From Candidatus Pelagibacter sp. RS39 (GTDB lineage: Bacteria; Pseudomonadota; Alphaproteobacteria; Pelagibacterales; Pelagibacteraceae): a stretch of DNA of 64,000 nt. The position numbers and the translations under genes are program-made. Under the pieces are notes generated by a model. The model ran no database searches. It was not told the DNA's origin and was given only the letters and a program-made list of their open reading frames with translations. This document shows, in pieces, positions 9,173 to 17,846 of this stretch (position 1 is the first letter of the stretch; each line of letters begins with the position of its first letter). The stretch covers positions 930,001-994,000 of the forward strand of contig NZ_CP020777.1 of the NCBI RefSeq assembly GCF_002101315.1, written 5' to 3'.

Positions 9173-9637
9173 ATGGGTAGTACAAAACAATCTATTTTAG
9201 CTGGTCTATTTTCAATAATTACTATTGGAATTTTAACTTTTTTAACTTACAGAACTGAGTTTGGAGTTTTCTTGTTAGCTTCATTTGGATCATCTATGGT
9301 TTTGCTATATGGATATCCTGAAAGCCCTTTTGCCCAACCAAAAAATGTTTTTTTTGGTCATTTAGTTACTGCAATAGTAGGTTTACTTTTTTTACATTTT
9401 GTTCCATTACCAATCTTTCTAACTATCCCTTTAGCTGTTGGATTTGGAGTTGGATTAATGATCTTATTAAACGTTACACATCCGCCAGCAGGCGGTAATC
9501 CCATAATAGTAATAATTGGAAGTGTTTCATTTGATTACTTACTAAGTCCTGTAATATCGGGGGCTGTGATAATTATTATTTCTGCAATTATCATTAACAA
9601 ATTGATTCTAAAAAAGTCTTATCCAAGCCAAAAATAA
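9173..9637 (+). CDS. HPP family integral membrane protein
   Basis: A 154-residue membrane protein with four to five hydrophobic helices. The family-naming motif is clear: THPPAGGNPIIV near residue 102. FGSSMVLLYGYPESPFAQPKNVFFGH, which the family also conserves, lies near the second helix. HPP proteins have been linked to nitrite transport in cyanobacteria and plants, but the substrate here is unknown. It follows the SufU-like gene with a three-base gap and precedes formate dehydrogenase by 69 bases. Confidence 0.85.
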   Translation: MGSTKQSILAGLFSIITIGILTFLTYRTEFGVFLLASFGSSMVLLYGYPESPFAQPKNVFFGHLVTAIVGLLFLHFVPLPIFLTIPLAVGFGVGLMILLNVTHPPAGGNPIIVIIGSVSFDYLLSPVISGAVIIIISAIIINKLILKKSYPSQK

Positions 9638-9706
9638 TTTGTTTGCCTGAGATCCTAAAATAATGTTAGATGCGATATATAAATTTATAAATATACAGGA
9701 GAATAA

Positions 9707-10906
9707 ATGAAAATATTATGCGTATTATATGATGATCCAAAAGGTGGAATGCCAAAATCGTATGCACTTTCAGAATTACCGAAGATAGAAAAATATCCCG
9801 ACGGAATGACTTTACCTTCGCCTAAAGGAAGAGATTACACTCCAGGACAATTGCTAGGATGTGTATCAGGTGAACTTGGATTAAGAAAATTTTTAGAGAG
9901 TAATGGTCATGAATTAGTGGTTACTAATAGTAAAGATGGTGATGGATGTGAAGCTGACAAACATATTGTTGACGCTGACATTGTTATTTCTCAACCTTTC
10001 TTTCCATATTATTTAACAAAAGAGAGAATTGCTAAAGCAAAAAATCTTAAGATGGCTATTACAGCTGGAATTGGTTCCGATCACGTTGATTTGCAAGCTG
10101 CAATGGATAATAAAATTGATGTTGTAGAGGTAACATATTGTAATTCTCGATCTGTCGCTGAACACATTGTTATGATGATTGTTTCAATGGTAAGAGATTA
10201 CCACAATCAACATAGGATCGTTAATGAAGGTGGTTGGAATATTGCGGATGCAGTACAAAGATCGTACGATGTTGAAGGAATGCACATTGGAACAGTTGCT
10301 GCAGGACGTATTGGTTTAGATGCATTAAGAAAAATGAAACCGTTTGATGTTCATTTGCATTATTTTGATAGACATAAACTACCTGACAGTGTTGAAAAAG
10401 AATTGAACCTTACCTTTCATGAGTCTGTAGAATCAATGGTCAAAGTTTGTGATGTGGTGACAATTAATTGTCCTTTACACCCTGAAACTGAGAACTTATT
10501 TGATGATGCAATGATAAGTAAAATGAAAAAAGGTGCTTACATTGTAAATACTGCAAGAGGAAAAATCTGTAATCGTGATGCAATCGCAAAAGCATTAAAG
10601 AGTGGTCAATTAAGTGGATATGCTGGAGATGTATGGTTTCCTCAACCAGCACCTAATGATCATGTATGGAGAACTATGCCTCATCATGGTATGACACCTC
10701 ATACTTCTGGTACATCTTTGACAGCTCAATCAAGATATGCTGATGGAGTTAGAGAAATACTAGAATGTTTCTTCGAAGGTAAAGAAATTAGAAATCAATA
10801 TTTGATTGTTAAAGATGGTCAGTTAGCTGGTATGGGTGCGCACTCATACAGCAAAGGTTCAGCTACTGGGGGATCTGAAGAAGCAGCAAAATACAAAAAA
10901 AAATAA
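9707..10906 (+). CDS. NAD-dependent formate dehydrogenase
   Basis: A 399-residue cytosolic D-2-hydroxyacid-dehydrogenase-fold enzyme that matches Pseudomonas-type FDH in length and motifs; it oxidises formate to CO2 with NAD. Seen are DADIVISQPFFPYYLT (formate-side residues), the NAD-binding TVAAGRIGLDAL, HLHYFDRHKLPDSVEKELNL, CPLHPETENLFD, and MTPHTSGTSLTAQ, which contains the catalytic His. A clear ribosome site AGGAG (9697-9701) sits five bases before the ATG. Codons are less AT-biased than neighbours, suggesting strong expression. It fits SAR11 one-carbon oxidation, where formate comes from folate-bound units such as those from the glycine cleavage system encoded here. Confidence 0.95.
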   Translation: MKILCVLYDDPKGGMPKSYALSELPKIEKYPDGMTLPSPKGRDYTPGQLLGCVSGELGLRKFLESNGHELVVTNSKDGDGCEADKHIVDADIVISQPFFPYYLTKERIAKAKNLKMAITAGIGSDHVDLQAAMDNKIDVVEVTYCNSRSVAEHIVMMIVSMVRDYHNQHRIVNEGGWNIADAVQRSYDVEGMHIGTVAAGRIGLDALRKMKPFDVHLHYFDRHKLPDSVEKELNLTFHESVESMVKVCDVVTINCPLHPETENLFDDAMISKMKKGAYIVNTARGKICNRDAIAKALKSGQLSGYAGDVWFPQPAPNDHVWRTMPHHGMTPHTSGTSLTAQSRYADGVREILECFFEGKEIRNQYLIVKDGQLAGMGAHSYSKGSATGGSEEAAKYKKK

Positions 10907-10923
10907 TTTTCAATAAAAATATT

Positions 10924-10953
10924 AAAGGTGGTTACTGAAAAGTAGCTACCTTT
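10924..10953 (+). terminator. Stem-loop after formate dehydrogenase gene
   Basis: AAAGGTGGTTAC (10924-10935) can pair with GTAGCTACCTTT (10942-10953) over 12 positions, two of them G-U, around a six-base loop. It begins 17 bases after the fdh stop. No T run follows, so it may stabilise the mRNA end or act as a weak terminator rather than a classical one. Confidence 0.5.
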
Positions 10954-10964
10954 AAAATCTGGAC

Positions 10965-10991
10965 TTATCATAACGAATTTGTTTATGATAA
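10965..10991. promoter_or_regulatory. Perfect 9-bp inverted repeat directly upstream of msrA
   Basis: TTATCATAA (10965-10973) and TTATGATAA (10983-10991) are exact inverted copies separated by nine bases, a spacing close to one helical turn plus arms, ending three bases before the msrA ATG. It could be an operator for a dimeric regulator or a leader hairpin that covers the ribosome site. There is no direct evidence for either. Confidence 0.4.
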
Positions 10992-10994
10992 TTA

Positions 10995-11570
10995 ATGAAA
11001 TATTTTTTTATAATTTTCTTTTTTTTAATTAATATAAATTTTTCATATTCTGCTCAAAAAAGTAAAGCATATTTTGCGGGAGGATGTTTTTGGTGTGTAG
11101 AGGAGTCTTTTGAAAAATTAAAAGGTGTTGAAGAAGTGATTTCTGGTTATTCTGGAGGTATTACTGAAAACCCTACTTACAAAGAGGTTACGTATGGAAA
11201 TACTGGTCACTTTGAAGTTGTAGAAATAATCTATGATAAAAAAGTAATTTCATTCAAGGAATTATTAGAAAATTTTTGGGTTAATATTGATCCATTTGAT
11301 GCTTACGGTCAATTTTGTGACAAAGGATATAGTTACAGATCAGTTGCATTTTATCAAAATGAAGAAGAAAAAAAATTAATAGAAAAAGACATAAATGATT
11401 TACAAAATAAATTTAACAAAAAAGTTGTTACATACATTAGGAATTTTGAAAAATTTTATAAGGCGGAGGAATACCATCAAGATTTTTATAAGATTAAATT
11501 AGAAAGATATCTTAGGTATAAAAAAGCGTGTGGAAGAGAAGAATTATTAAAAAGAATCTGGAGTCAATAA
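10995..11570 (+). CDS. msrA: Peptide-methionine (S)-S-oxide reductase, exported form
   Basis: A 191-residue MsrA that reduces methionine-S-sulfoxide in oxidised proteins. The active-site motif GGCFWC is at about 29-34 (nucleophile Cys31), with SGYSGG, the GHFEVVEI segment and the AEEYHQDF motif near 155 following. The first 19-20 residues are hydrophobic (FFIIFFFLININFSYSA), so the enzyme is probably exported to the periplasm, unlike the typical cytosolic MsrA. Five bases separate it from selO, forming a small oxidative-stress operon. A 9-bp inverted repeat lies immediately upstream. Confidence 0.95.
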   Translation: MKYFFIIFFFLININFSYSAQKSKAYFAGGCFWCVEESFEKLKGVEEVISGYSGGITENPTYKEVTYGNTGHFEVVEIIYDKKVISFKELLENFWVNIDPFDAYGQFCDKGYSYRSVAFYQNEEEKKLIEKDINDLQNKFNKKVVTYIRNFEKFYKAEEYHQDFYKIKLERYLRYKKACGREELLKRIWSQ

Positions 11571-11575
11571 ACTTT

Positions 11576-13030
11576 ATGAAGAATAATATGAATTGGAATT
11601 TCGACAACTCTTATTCAAGATTGTCTGATGTATTTAAAGAACATATTGAACCTATTGCCGTAAAAAACCCTGAGTTAGTTTTAATGAATAAAGATTTAGT
11701 TGAAGAATTAAACTTGGACTTTTCCAAAATCGACAAAAATGTATTAGCAGCTTTATTCACCGGTAATATTCTTCCAGAGGGGAGTAATGCTATTGCTCAA
11801 GCTTATGCTGGTCACCAATTCGGACATTTCACAATGTTAGGAGATGGAAGAGCAGTTTTAATAGGAGAGCATTTAACGAAAAATAATGAGAGATATGATA
11901 TTCAATTTAAAGGATCAGGTAAAACAGCATTTTCAAGAAATGGTGACGGCAGAGCTGCACTGGGTCCAATGTTAAGAGAGTATATAATTAGTGAAGCAAT
12001 GCATCACCTAAATATTCCATCAACAAGAAGTTTAGCGGTAGCTAAAACAGGTGAGGAAATAATGCGAGAGACTCCATTGCAAGGTGCTATCTTAACGAGA
12101 GTTGCTTCAAGTCATATTAGAGTTGGAACTTTTCAATATGTTGCAGCACGTAATAAAAAAGATGAGTTAGAAATTTTACTAAATTATGTGATTAAAAGAC
12201 ATTACCCAAAACTAATAAATTCAAACAATAAAGCTTTAGACCTTTTGAACGTTCTTATAGATAAACAAATTGATCTTGTAGTCAATTGGATGCGTGTTGG
12301 ATTTATTCATGGTGTTATGAATACTGATAACATGACAATTTCTGGTGAGACAATCGATTATGGTCCATGTGCATTCATGGATACCTATGACCCAAAAACA
12401 GTTTTTAGCTCAATTGATAAGATGGGAAGATATGCTTATTGTAATCAACCAGCTATTACAAAATGGAATCTTTCAAGATTTGCTGAGTGTTTAATTCCAT
12501 TTATTGATCAAGATGAGAATAAGGCGGTTAAAAGTGCAACAGAGATAATTGAAACATTTGGCAAAAAATATGAGGAAAAATGGTTGAAGATGATGAGAAC
12601 AAAACTTGGATTATTAGGTGAAGATAACAAAGATAAATTTTTGATTGTTGATTTGCTCACTTGGATGCATCAAAACAAAGCAGACTATACAAATACTTTT
12701 TGTCATTTAATGAATCTTAAAGACTATGATGATGAATTATATAAAGATGATAATTTTCAAAAATGGAAAAAAAATTGGCTAGAGAGATTAAAACTAAATA
12801 ATAATACTCAAGAAAATTATACAAAATTAATGAGAAGTGTTAATCCTCTTGTGATTCCCAGAAATCATAAAATTGAAAATGCATTAGAAAAAGCCAACGA
12901 TAGTAATCTTAAGCCATTTAATAAACTATTAGAAATTTTAAAAGCACCATATGAACTGCAAGAAAATATTTCAGATTATCTGAAAATGGACACCTCTTTT
13001 AAAGATTACAAAACTTTTTGTGGTACTTAA
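11576..13030 (+). CDS. selO: Protein adenylyltransferase SelO (YdiU/UPF0061)
   Basis: A 484-residue pseudokinase-fold enzyme that transfers AMP to Ser, Thr or Tyr of target proteins; E. coli SelO modifies redox and metabolic proteins. Seen are AYAGHQFGHFTMLGDGRA, RYDIQFKGSGKTAFSRNGDGRAAL (nucleotide loop), PTTRS-like IPSTRSLA, and FIHGVMNTDNMTISGETIDYGP, which holds the metal-binding Asn and Asp. The last residues are FCGT, keeping a near-terminal Cys as in many bacterial SelO proteins. I chose the ATG at 11576, five bases after msrA; a second ATG lies 12 bases on. The end is convergent with the oxygenase gene. Confidence 0.94.
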   Translation: MKNNMNWNFDNSYSRLSDVFKEHIEPIAVKNPELVLMNKDLVEELNLDFSKIDKNVLAALFTGNILPEGSNAIAQAYAGHQFGHFTMLGDGRAVLIGEHLTKNNERYDIQFKGSGKTAFSRNGDGRAALGPMLREYIISEAMHHLNIPSTRSLAVAKTGEEIMRETPLQGAILTRVASSHIRVGTFQYVAARNKKDELEILLNYVIKRHYPKLINSNNKALDLLNVLIDKQIDLVVNWMRVGFIHGVMNTDNMTISGETIDYGPCAFMDTYDPKTVFSSIDKMGRYAYCNQPAITKWNLSRFAECLIPFIDQDENKAVKSATEIIETFGKKYEEKWLKMMRTKLGLLGEDNKDKFLIVDLLTWMHQNKADYTNTFCHLMNLKDYDDELYKDDNFQKWKKNWLERLKLNNNTQENYTKLMRSVNPLVIPRNHKIENALEKANDSNLKPFNKLLEILKAPYELQENISDYLKMDTSFKDYKTFCGT

Positions 13031-13035
13031 CTTTA

Positions 13036-13737
13036 TTAATTAGAAAATTTTTTCCAATTTTCGACTGGGGGGACTAAATGTTCAAGTGTTGATGAGTCTT
13101 TTGCTAAAAATACTATATCTGCTGAAATTGATATCCTTTCAGAATTAGACTTTCCTTGTTCTGTGCCATGAATTGTTTTGGAAGGAAATATCAATAGATC
13201 ATCTTCTTTAGTATCAAATACAACTTTGCTTGAATTTAAAATATCTCGTTTTTTAAAAATATTTTCTTTTGCTAGCGATCTTGAATCGAATAATTGTGGA
13301 ATAAATTCATTATGCTTAGAAGTATCAAAAAACATGATCTTAGCATCGTCTTTTTGTTTCTTTAAATAAAATGCAATAGAAAGATGTGACTGATCATGTG
13401 AATGATTATCAATATGTTCAGTTTTTTTTGAAATTGTTGCCCACGATCTCTGAAAATAAAGATCAAGTTTTTTATAGTTCACTGATAAACTTTCTAAATA
13501 TTCCAAAATACAATTATTAATTTGAATAAACAAATTTTTAAATTTTGGATTATTGTGCAAATATTCAAATCCTTGTGTATCTCCTGTCCAAGCCTTTGTT
13601 GTAGATTTATAATCTAAATTTTTACTTTTTTTTTCCATCAATCGGACTTCTTCGATCATTTCGTTTTTTTCACTTTCTGATAGTGAAAGTGAAGACTTAT
13701 AAACTGTTAATGGAAAAAAATTAAAAATTTTTTGCAT
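13036..13737 (-). CDS. 2-oxoglutarate-Fe(II) oxygenase family protein
   Basis: A 233-residue protein resembling the putative 2OG-Fe(II) oxygenase group described by TIGR02466. The iron-binding pieces are visible: EHIDNHSHDQSHLSIAFYLK holds the HxH/HxD-type pair and SKTIHGTEQGKSNSERISIS supplies the distal His and the Arg/Ser that bind 2-oxoglutarate. AWTGDTQGFEYLH near residue 50 is also typical. The substrate is unknown. It stands between convergent selO and the FAD oxidoreductase (11-base gap, same strand), so it may be the second gene of that transcript. Confidence 0.75.
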   Translation of the reverse strand: MQKIFNFFPLTVYKSSLSLSESEKNEMIEEVRLMEKKSKNLDYKSTTKAWTGDTQGFEYLHNNPKFKNLFIQINNCILEYLESLSVNYKKLDLYFQRSWATISKKTEHIDNHSHDQSHLSIAFYLKKQKDDAKIMFFDTSKHNEFIPQLFDSRSLAKENIFKKRDILNSSKVVFDTKEDDLLIFPSKTIHGTEQGKSNSERISISADIVFLAKDSSTLEHLVPPVENWKKFSN

Positions 13738-13748
13738 TTAATAGTTAA

Positions 13749-14852
13749 TTATAACACGTAAGGTTCAGGTCTTGCTTTTGCACCTAATACTCTTTCTACT
13801 GCCATATTTGAAATATCAATCGATTGATAAGAGCCTGTTGTAATTAGTTCTGTTAAAGCTCTTCCAATTCCTGGTGCTTGCATTAAACCTCTTCCAGTAA
13901 AACCAGTTGCTAAGTATACGTTTTCAAATTTAGGATGTTTTCCTACAACAGCATTATTATCTAATCTATTACAGTCATAATAACCTGCCCAACCACCAGT
14001 TAATTTTAATTCCTCAAATGCTGGAATTCTTTGAGCTAAAGCTGGCCAAACTAATTCCTCAAAATCGTCCCAAGCCGGTTCTAGATCTGTAGCATCAAAA
14101 ACTGATTTTGGTGAACCAGCTAAATATTCTTTACCTTCAGGTCTCCAATAAACTCCTGTTGTTAAATCTCCAGTTAATGGCATTTCGGGGATATGCTTTG
14201 GGCACTTCACCCTAAAAACTGTATGTTTTTGAGGTTCTACTGGAATATCTTCTAATAATTCTTTTGTCCAACATCCAGCAGCAGATACTATTGTTTTAGC
14301 ATTTATTTCCGACAAAGATTTCACTTCACCTTTTACAAATTCAGCACCTTGTTCTATCGCTTTACTTTTTAATGCTGTATGAAAAAGAAAAGGATCAATC
14401 CACCCTTCGCTTTTGTTATCAGTAAATGTAGCAGTTTCTATTCCTTCTTTATTTATATAAGGGAAAAATTTATCTAACTCAGAACCTTTAATGTTTTTTG
14501 TTCCAGCGTCACATGCTTTATGATTTTCCAAAGCCTTATATTGTTCTTCCGCATGTTCTGGACCAAACATTAATAGATATCCATTTGGAACCATGCTTGC
14601 AGTAGGATTAGGATTTTTTTCTGTTTTGAGTAATTCTGGTATTTGAAAAATAAACTCTCTGGCAAATTTACCTAACAAAATATTCTCTGTTTGAAAAAAT
14701 TGTCTTCTAAAACCGCCAAGTGAGAGAGGAAAAGAAGCTGATTTATAAGTTGGATCTCTTTCAATTACTTTAACTTTTCTTCCCTCTTTAGATAAAAAAT
14801 AAGCAGTTGCTACACCAATAATTCCACCACCAACTATAACAACGTCATCCAT
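13749..14852 (-). CDS. FAD-dependent oxidoreductase, DAO family (sarcosine-oxidase/FOXRED1-like)
   Basis: A 367-residue flavoprotein with an N-terminal dinucleotide fold (VIVGGGIIGVATAYFLSKEG, residues 5-24) and the C-terminal DAO signature NVYLATGFTGRGLMQAPGIGRALTELI near 325-350. GGWAGYYDCNRLDNNAVVG resembles the FOXRED1 and sarcosine/dimethylglycine oxidase groups, which oxidise secondary or tertiary amines. No separate heterotetrameric sarcosine oxidase subunits are nearby, so a monomeric enzyme is likely. An N-methylglycine substrate would suit the creatine and glycine genes in the window, but that is inference. Its start adjoins the tspO stop with no gap. Confidence 0.8.
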   Translation of the reverse strand: MDDVVIVGGGIIGVATAYFLSKEGRKVKVIERDPTYKSASFPLSLGGFRRQFFQTENILLGKFAREFIFQIPELLKTEKNPNPTASMVPNGYLLMFGPEHAEEQYKALENHKACDAGTKNIKGSELDKFFPYINKEGIETATFTDNKSEGWIDPFLFHTALKSKAIEQGAEFVKGEVKSLSEINAKTIVSAAGCWTKELLEDIPVEPQKHTVFRVKCPKHIPEMPLTGDLTTGVYWRPEGKEYLAGSPKSVFDATDLEPAWDDFEELVWPALAQRIPAFEELKLTGGWAGYYDCNRLDNNAVVGKHPKFENVYLATGFTGRGLMQAPGIGRALTELITTGSYQSIDISNMAVERVLGAKARPEPYVL

Positions 14853-15335
14853 TTAATTTAGTACCATTAGGTTATAGTTAAGAAATAAAGCATAGAGACA
14901 CCAAAGTAAATATGGAATCATTAAGCAATAACTTACAAAATTGACACGTTTAAATCTAATAATCAGAATAATTATCATAGTTATCAAAATTACAAGAATA
15001 ACTAATGCGAAAAATATTTGATGTAATCCAAAAAAAATAATACTCCAAGTTGCATTAAAAACTATATGTATAAAATAAATATAAATTGTATTTACATCTC
15101 TTTTTTTACTGTGCCAAAAGAACCAAATAGCTAATGTCATCATTATGTAAAGTGTCGTCCAAACAGGAGCAAATATCCAATCTGGTGGATTGTAATTTGA
15201 TTTAATAAGCCCAGAGTACCAAGGCTCTTTGAGGCTTATACTGACCAAACCACCTATAAATGATGCAGAAAAAGTGACAATTGAAAAAAGAATTAATGAT
15301 AAAAATTTATTTTTTAACATATTAGTATTATACAT
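14853..15335 (-). CDS. tspO: TspO/MBR family membrane protein
   Basis: A 160-residue five-helix membrane protein of the translocator-protein (tryptophan-rich sensory protein) family. Diagnostic residues are PWYSGLIKSNYNPPDWIFAPVWTTLYIMM, NATWSIIFFG and the terminal PYLLWCLYALFLNYN. In Rhodobacter TspO influences oxygen- and light-dependent gene expression, and tetrapyrrole binding is known in the family. The ATG at 15335 is used; an in-frame ATG 15 bases on is possible. It is divergent from the SDR gene across only nine bases and co-directional with the FAD oxidoreductase. Confidence 0.9.
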   Translation of the reverse strand: MYNTNMLKNKFLSLILFSIVTFSASFIGGLVSISLKEPWYSGLIKSNYNPPDWIFAPVWTTLYIMMTLAIWFFWHSKKRDVNTIYIYFIHIVFNATWSIIFFGLHQIFFALVILVILITMIIILIIRFKRVNFVSYCLMIPYLLWCLYALFLNYNLMVLN

Positions 15336-15344
15336 CTTTATAGA

Positions 15345-16106
15345 ATGGATAAAAAAACAATTTGGATTACAGGTGGTAGCACAGGAATTGGTAAAGCTTT
15401 AGCAATAAAATTTGCCAAAGAAGGTTGGAATGTTGCAATTTCTGCAAGACGTGAAAATCTACTAAAAGAGACTTGTGGAGAACATGAAAATATTAGTTCT
15501 TTTCCATTAGATGTCACTGATAAAAGTAAATGTAAAGAAGTATTCCAAAATATAGTAAATACTTTTCATAGTGTAGATATTTGTTTTTTCTCAACTGGTA
15601 CATGGGATCCTAAAAAAGAAAAAGATATTGATGTTGAACAAATTGAAAATGTTTTTAAAATTAATTTCTTTGGAACCTTAAATAGTATTAAAGCTGTAGA
15701 AAAATACTTTAAGGACAAAAAGAATGGAACAATTACAATAGTCTCATCTATTGCAGGATACCGAGGATTGCCTAACTCAACAGGGTATGGACCCTCTAAA
15801 TCAGCTTTAAATAATTTAGCTGAAAGTTTATATTTTGATTTTGGTAGATCAAATGTTCGGGTATGTCTAGTCTCACCAGGTTTTATCAAAACACCCATGA
15901 CAGACAAAAACGATTTTAAAATGCCTTTCTTAAAAACTCCTGAATATGCTGCAGAAAAAATTTATGATGGTTTAATAAAAAAAAATTCTTTTGAAATTCA
16001 TTTTCCAAAATCTCTAACAATTATTTTAAAGATACTTAGCTTCTTACCAAATAGAATTTATTTTGGATTGATTGGAAAACTTACAAAGTATCAAAAAAAA
16101 AATTAA
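15345..16106 (+). CDS. Short-chain dehydrogenase/reductase
   Basis: A 253-residue classical SDR with the cofactor motif TGGSTGIG (residues 9-16), SSIAGYRGL and the YGPSK catalytic Tyr-Lys pair near 147-151, then SPGFIKTPMT. The Arg-Arg after the second beta strand (SARRENL) suggests NADP preference. The C-terminal 40 residues are hydrophobic and basic, suggesting membrane contact. Its substrate is unknown. It overlaps the DUF3833 gene end to end by four bases. In other proteobacteria an SDR of this kind accompanies the same DUF1365/CFA-like genes. Confidence 0.88.
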   Translation: MDKKTIWITGGSTGIGKALAIKFAKEGWNVAISARRENLLKETCGEHENISSFPLDVTDKSKCKEVFQNIVNTFHSVDICFFSTGTWDPKKEKDIDVEQIENVFKINFFGTLNSIKAVEKYFKDKKNGTITIVSSIAGYRGLPNSTGYGPSKSALNNLAESLYFDFGRSNVRVCLVSPGFIKTPMTDKNDFKMPFLKTPEYAAEKIYDGLIKKNSFEIHFPKSLTIILKILSFLPNRIYFGLIGKLTKYQKKN

Positions 16107-16651
16107 TCTTTAACAAAAACTACAGTTAATTCTGCTACTTTGAAACCAAATTTAGTCATTGTAGCTCTGTTAATTGCTACACGATCATCTTGTTTAAAAA
16201 TCCAATCATCAAAGGTAATTTTCATCTCTTTACCTTTTACTGGAACTAATAAAACATATTCAAATTTAAAAGCTGGGCCATATGAATATCCTTTAGCTTT
16301 TCCTACAACGTCTCCTGCTGTACCCTCATAATTATTTTCATCAATTTTAGTAATCTGCCACTGCCTATTTTGAATTTCTCCATCATCCCAATTAAATTTT
16401 TCATCAAGTATCAGTTGTTTCCCATCCCATTTTCCATTTAAATCTGCGGAAAATTGTCTTGTAACTTTTCCTGATCTATTTTGAAGTACTCCCCATGCTT
16501 TTACATTACCAGATAAATAATTTTCAATTATTAACCTTGGTTCTTTATTTTTAAAATCTTCTGGTTTCATAGCGCTATTATTTGAACAGTTTGTAATTAA
16601 GAATAGAAAAATTATCAATATAATTGATTTAATATTTTTATTTATTGTCAT
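16103..16651 (-). CDS. DUF3833 lipoprotein
   Basis: A 182-residue protein with a lipoprotein signal: a hydrophobic stretch (SIILIIFLFLITNC) with the lipobox Cys at about residue 22. The mature part resembles DUF3833, with FNWDDGEIQNRQWQITKI, EGTAGDVVGKAKGYSYGPAF and DDWIFKQDDRVAINRATMTKFG. Function is unknown, but DUF3833 genes recur beside DUF1365 and CFA-synthase-like genes, as here. It is the last gene of that cluster, 16 bases after the CFA-like gene, and probably faces the periplasm. Confidence 0.82.
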   Translation of the reverse strand: MTINKNIKSIILIIFLFLITNCSNNSAMKPEDFKNKEPRLIIENYLSGNVKAWGVLQNRSGKVTRQFSADLNGKWDGKQLILDEKFNWDDGEIQNRQWQITKIDENNYEGTAGDVVGKAKGYSYGPAFKFEYVLLVPVKGKEMKITFDDWIFKQDDRVAINRATMTKFGFKVAELTVVFVKD

Positions 16652-16667
16652 AAGTTTCCTTTTAAAC

Positions 16668-17846
16668 TCATTTATTCTGTAATGAAAATTGAATTAAATC
16701 TATATTTTTGGATTTAAATCCTGCTTCACAATAAGATAGATAAAACTCCCACATTCTTTTAAAAGTTGAGTCAAATCCTTGTTTTTTTATTAAGTCCCAC
16801 TTCTTATTAAATTCATTTCTCCATATTGCTAATGTATTAGAATAATGATCTGCATAAGAGTCATATGATTTTATAGTTAAGCCATTTTCTGAAACATATT
16901 TATTAATAATACTTTTGCTCGGTAAAAATCCTCCAGGAAAAATATATTTTTGGATAAAATCTGTCTTAGTTTTATATCGATCAAATATATTGTCATCTAT
17001 TGTAATTGCTTGAATAGCTGCTCTTCCATTGTCTGATAGATTGTTCTTTATTGTTTTAAAATAACTTTCCAAATAATTTTGTCCTACCGCTTCAATCATT
17101 TCAATTGAAGCAATTGAATTGTACTTATCTTTTAAATCTCTGTAATCTTTTATTTCTATATTTACTTTTTCATTCAAACCACACTCGTAGATTCTTTTTT
17201 TTGCATATTCAAATTGTTTTTTTGAAATAGTTATACAGTCTAACTTAATATCATATTTTTTTCCTAAATATTCAGCAAATCCACCCCATCCACATCCAAT
17301 TTCTAAAATCTTATCTCCATTGTTTGGTCTTATTAAATCAATCAACTTTTGGTATTTATTATTTTGGGCATTTGAAAGTTCTTTATTTCTCTCATCAAAT
17401 ATTGCACTAGAATAAGTTAAAGTTTTATCTAGCCAAAGTGCAAAAAACTCGTTTCCTAAATCATAATGTTTTGAAATATTTTCTTTACTTCGACCTCTTG
17501 TATTCTTAATGAATATATTTTTCACATAATTAACTATTGGGAAATCCAATAAACCAGAAAATTTATAAATTATTTTGATATTTCTTGCGGTAATCTCAAT
17601 TAAATTTGAAAGGTTGTCAGTTTCAAATTCATCTCTCATATAAGATTCAGCGAAACCAACACTTCCTCCCTTTATCAAATTGAAAGAAAAACTTGGTTTT
17701 TTTATTTTTAAAACAGATTTTAAAGAGCTATTTGGATTTCCAAATTTTAATAATTCTCCATTGTATTTTATTATTTCTAAATATCCTTGCTCAATATTTC
17801 TCAAAATTTTGAAAACAATTTGATCTGAAATGTTATATATGCCCAT
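16668..17846 (-). CDS. Cyclopropane-fatty-acyl-phospholipid synthase family methyltransferase
   Basis: A 392-residue SAM-dependent enzyme of the CFA synthase family, which methylates or cyclopropanates the double bond of membrane-lipid acyl chains. Seen are ENISKHYDLGNEFFALWLD (122-140), LTYSSAIF (143-150), the SAM site LEIGCGWGGFAEYL (181-194), EAVGQNYLESYF and FIQKYIFPGGFLPS. Length matches the family. Its start overlaps the DUF1365 stop by one base. Because the partner genes encode an amine-oxidase-like flavoprotein and DUF1365, the product may be a methylated or furan-type fatty acid rather than plain cyclopropane; this is inference. Confidence 0.9.
   Translation of the reverse strand: MGIYNISDQIVFKILRNIEQGYLEIIKYNGELLKFGNPNSSLKSVLKIKKPSFSFNLIKGGSVGFAESYMRDEFETDNLSNLIEITARNIKIIYKFSGLLDFPIVNYVKNIFIKNTRGRSKENISKHYDLGNEFFALWLDKTLTYSSAIFDERNKELSNAQNNKYQKLIDLIRPNNGDKILEIGCGWGGFAEYLGKKYDIKLDCITISKKQFEYAKKRIYECGLNEKVNIEIKDYRDLKDKYNSIASIEMIEAVGQNYLESYFKTIKNNLSDNGRAAIQAITIDDNIFDRYKTKTDFIQKYIFPGGFLPSKSIINKYVSENGLTIKSYDSYADHYSNTLAIWRNEFNKKWDLIKKQGFDSTFKRMWEFYLSYCEAGFKSKNIDLIQFSLQNK

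Noticed and set aside
9644-9651. GCCTGAGA, resembling a piece of a glycine aptamer, before formate dehydrogenase
   Set aside because: It has the complement orientation, with no matching CCGAAGG core nearby and no minus-strand gene for it to control.
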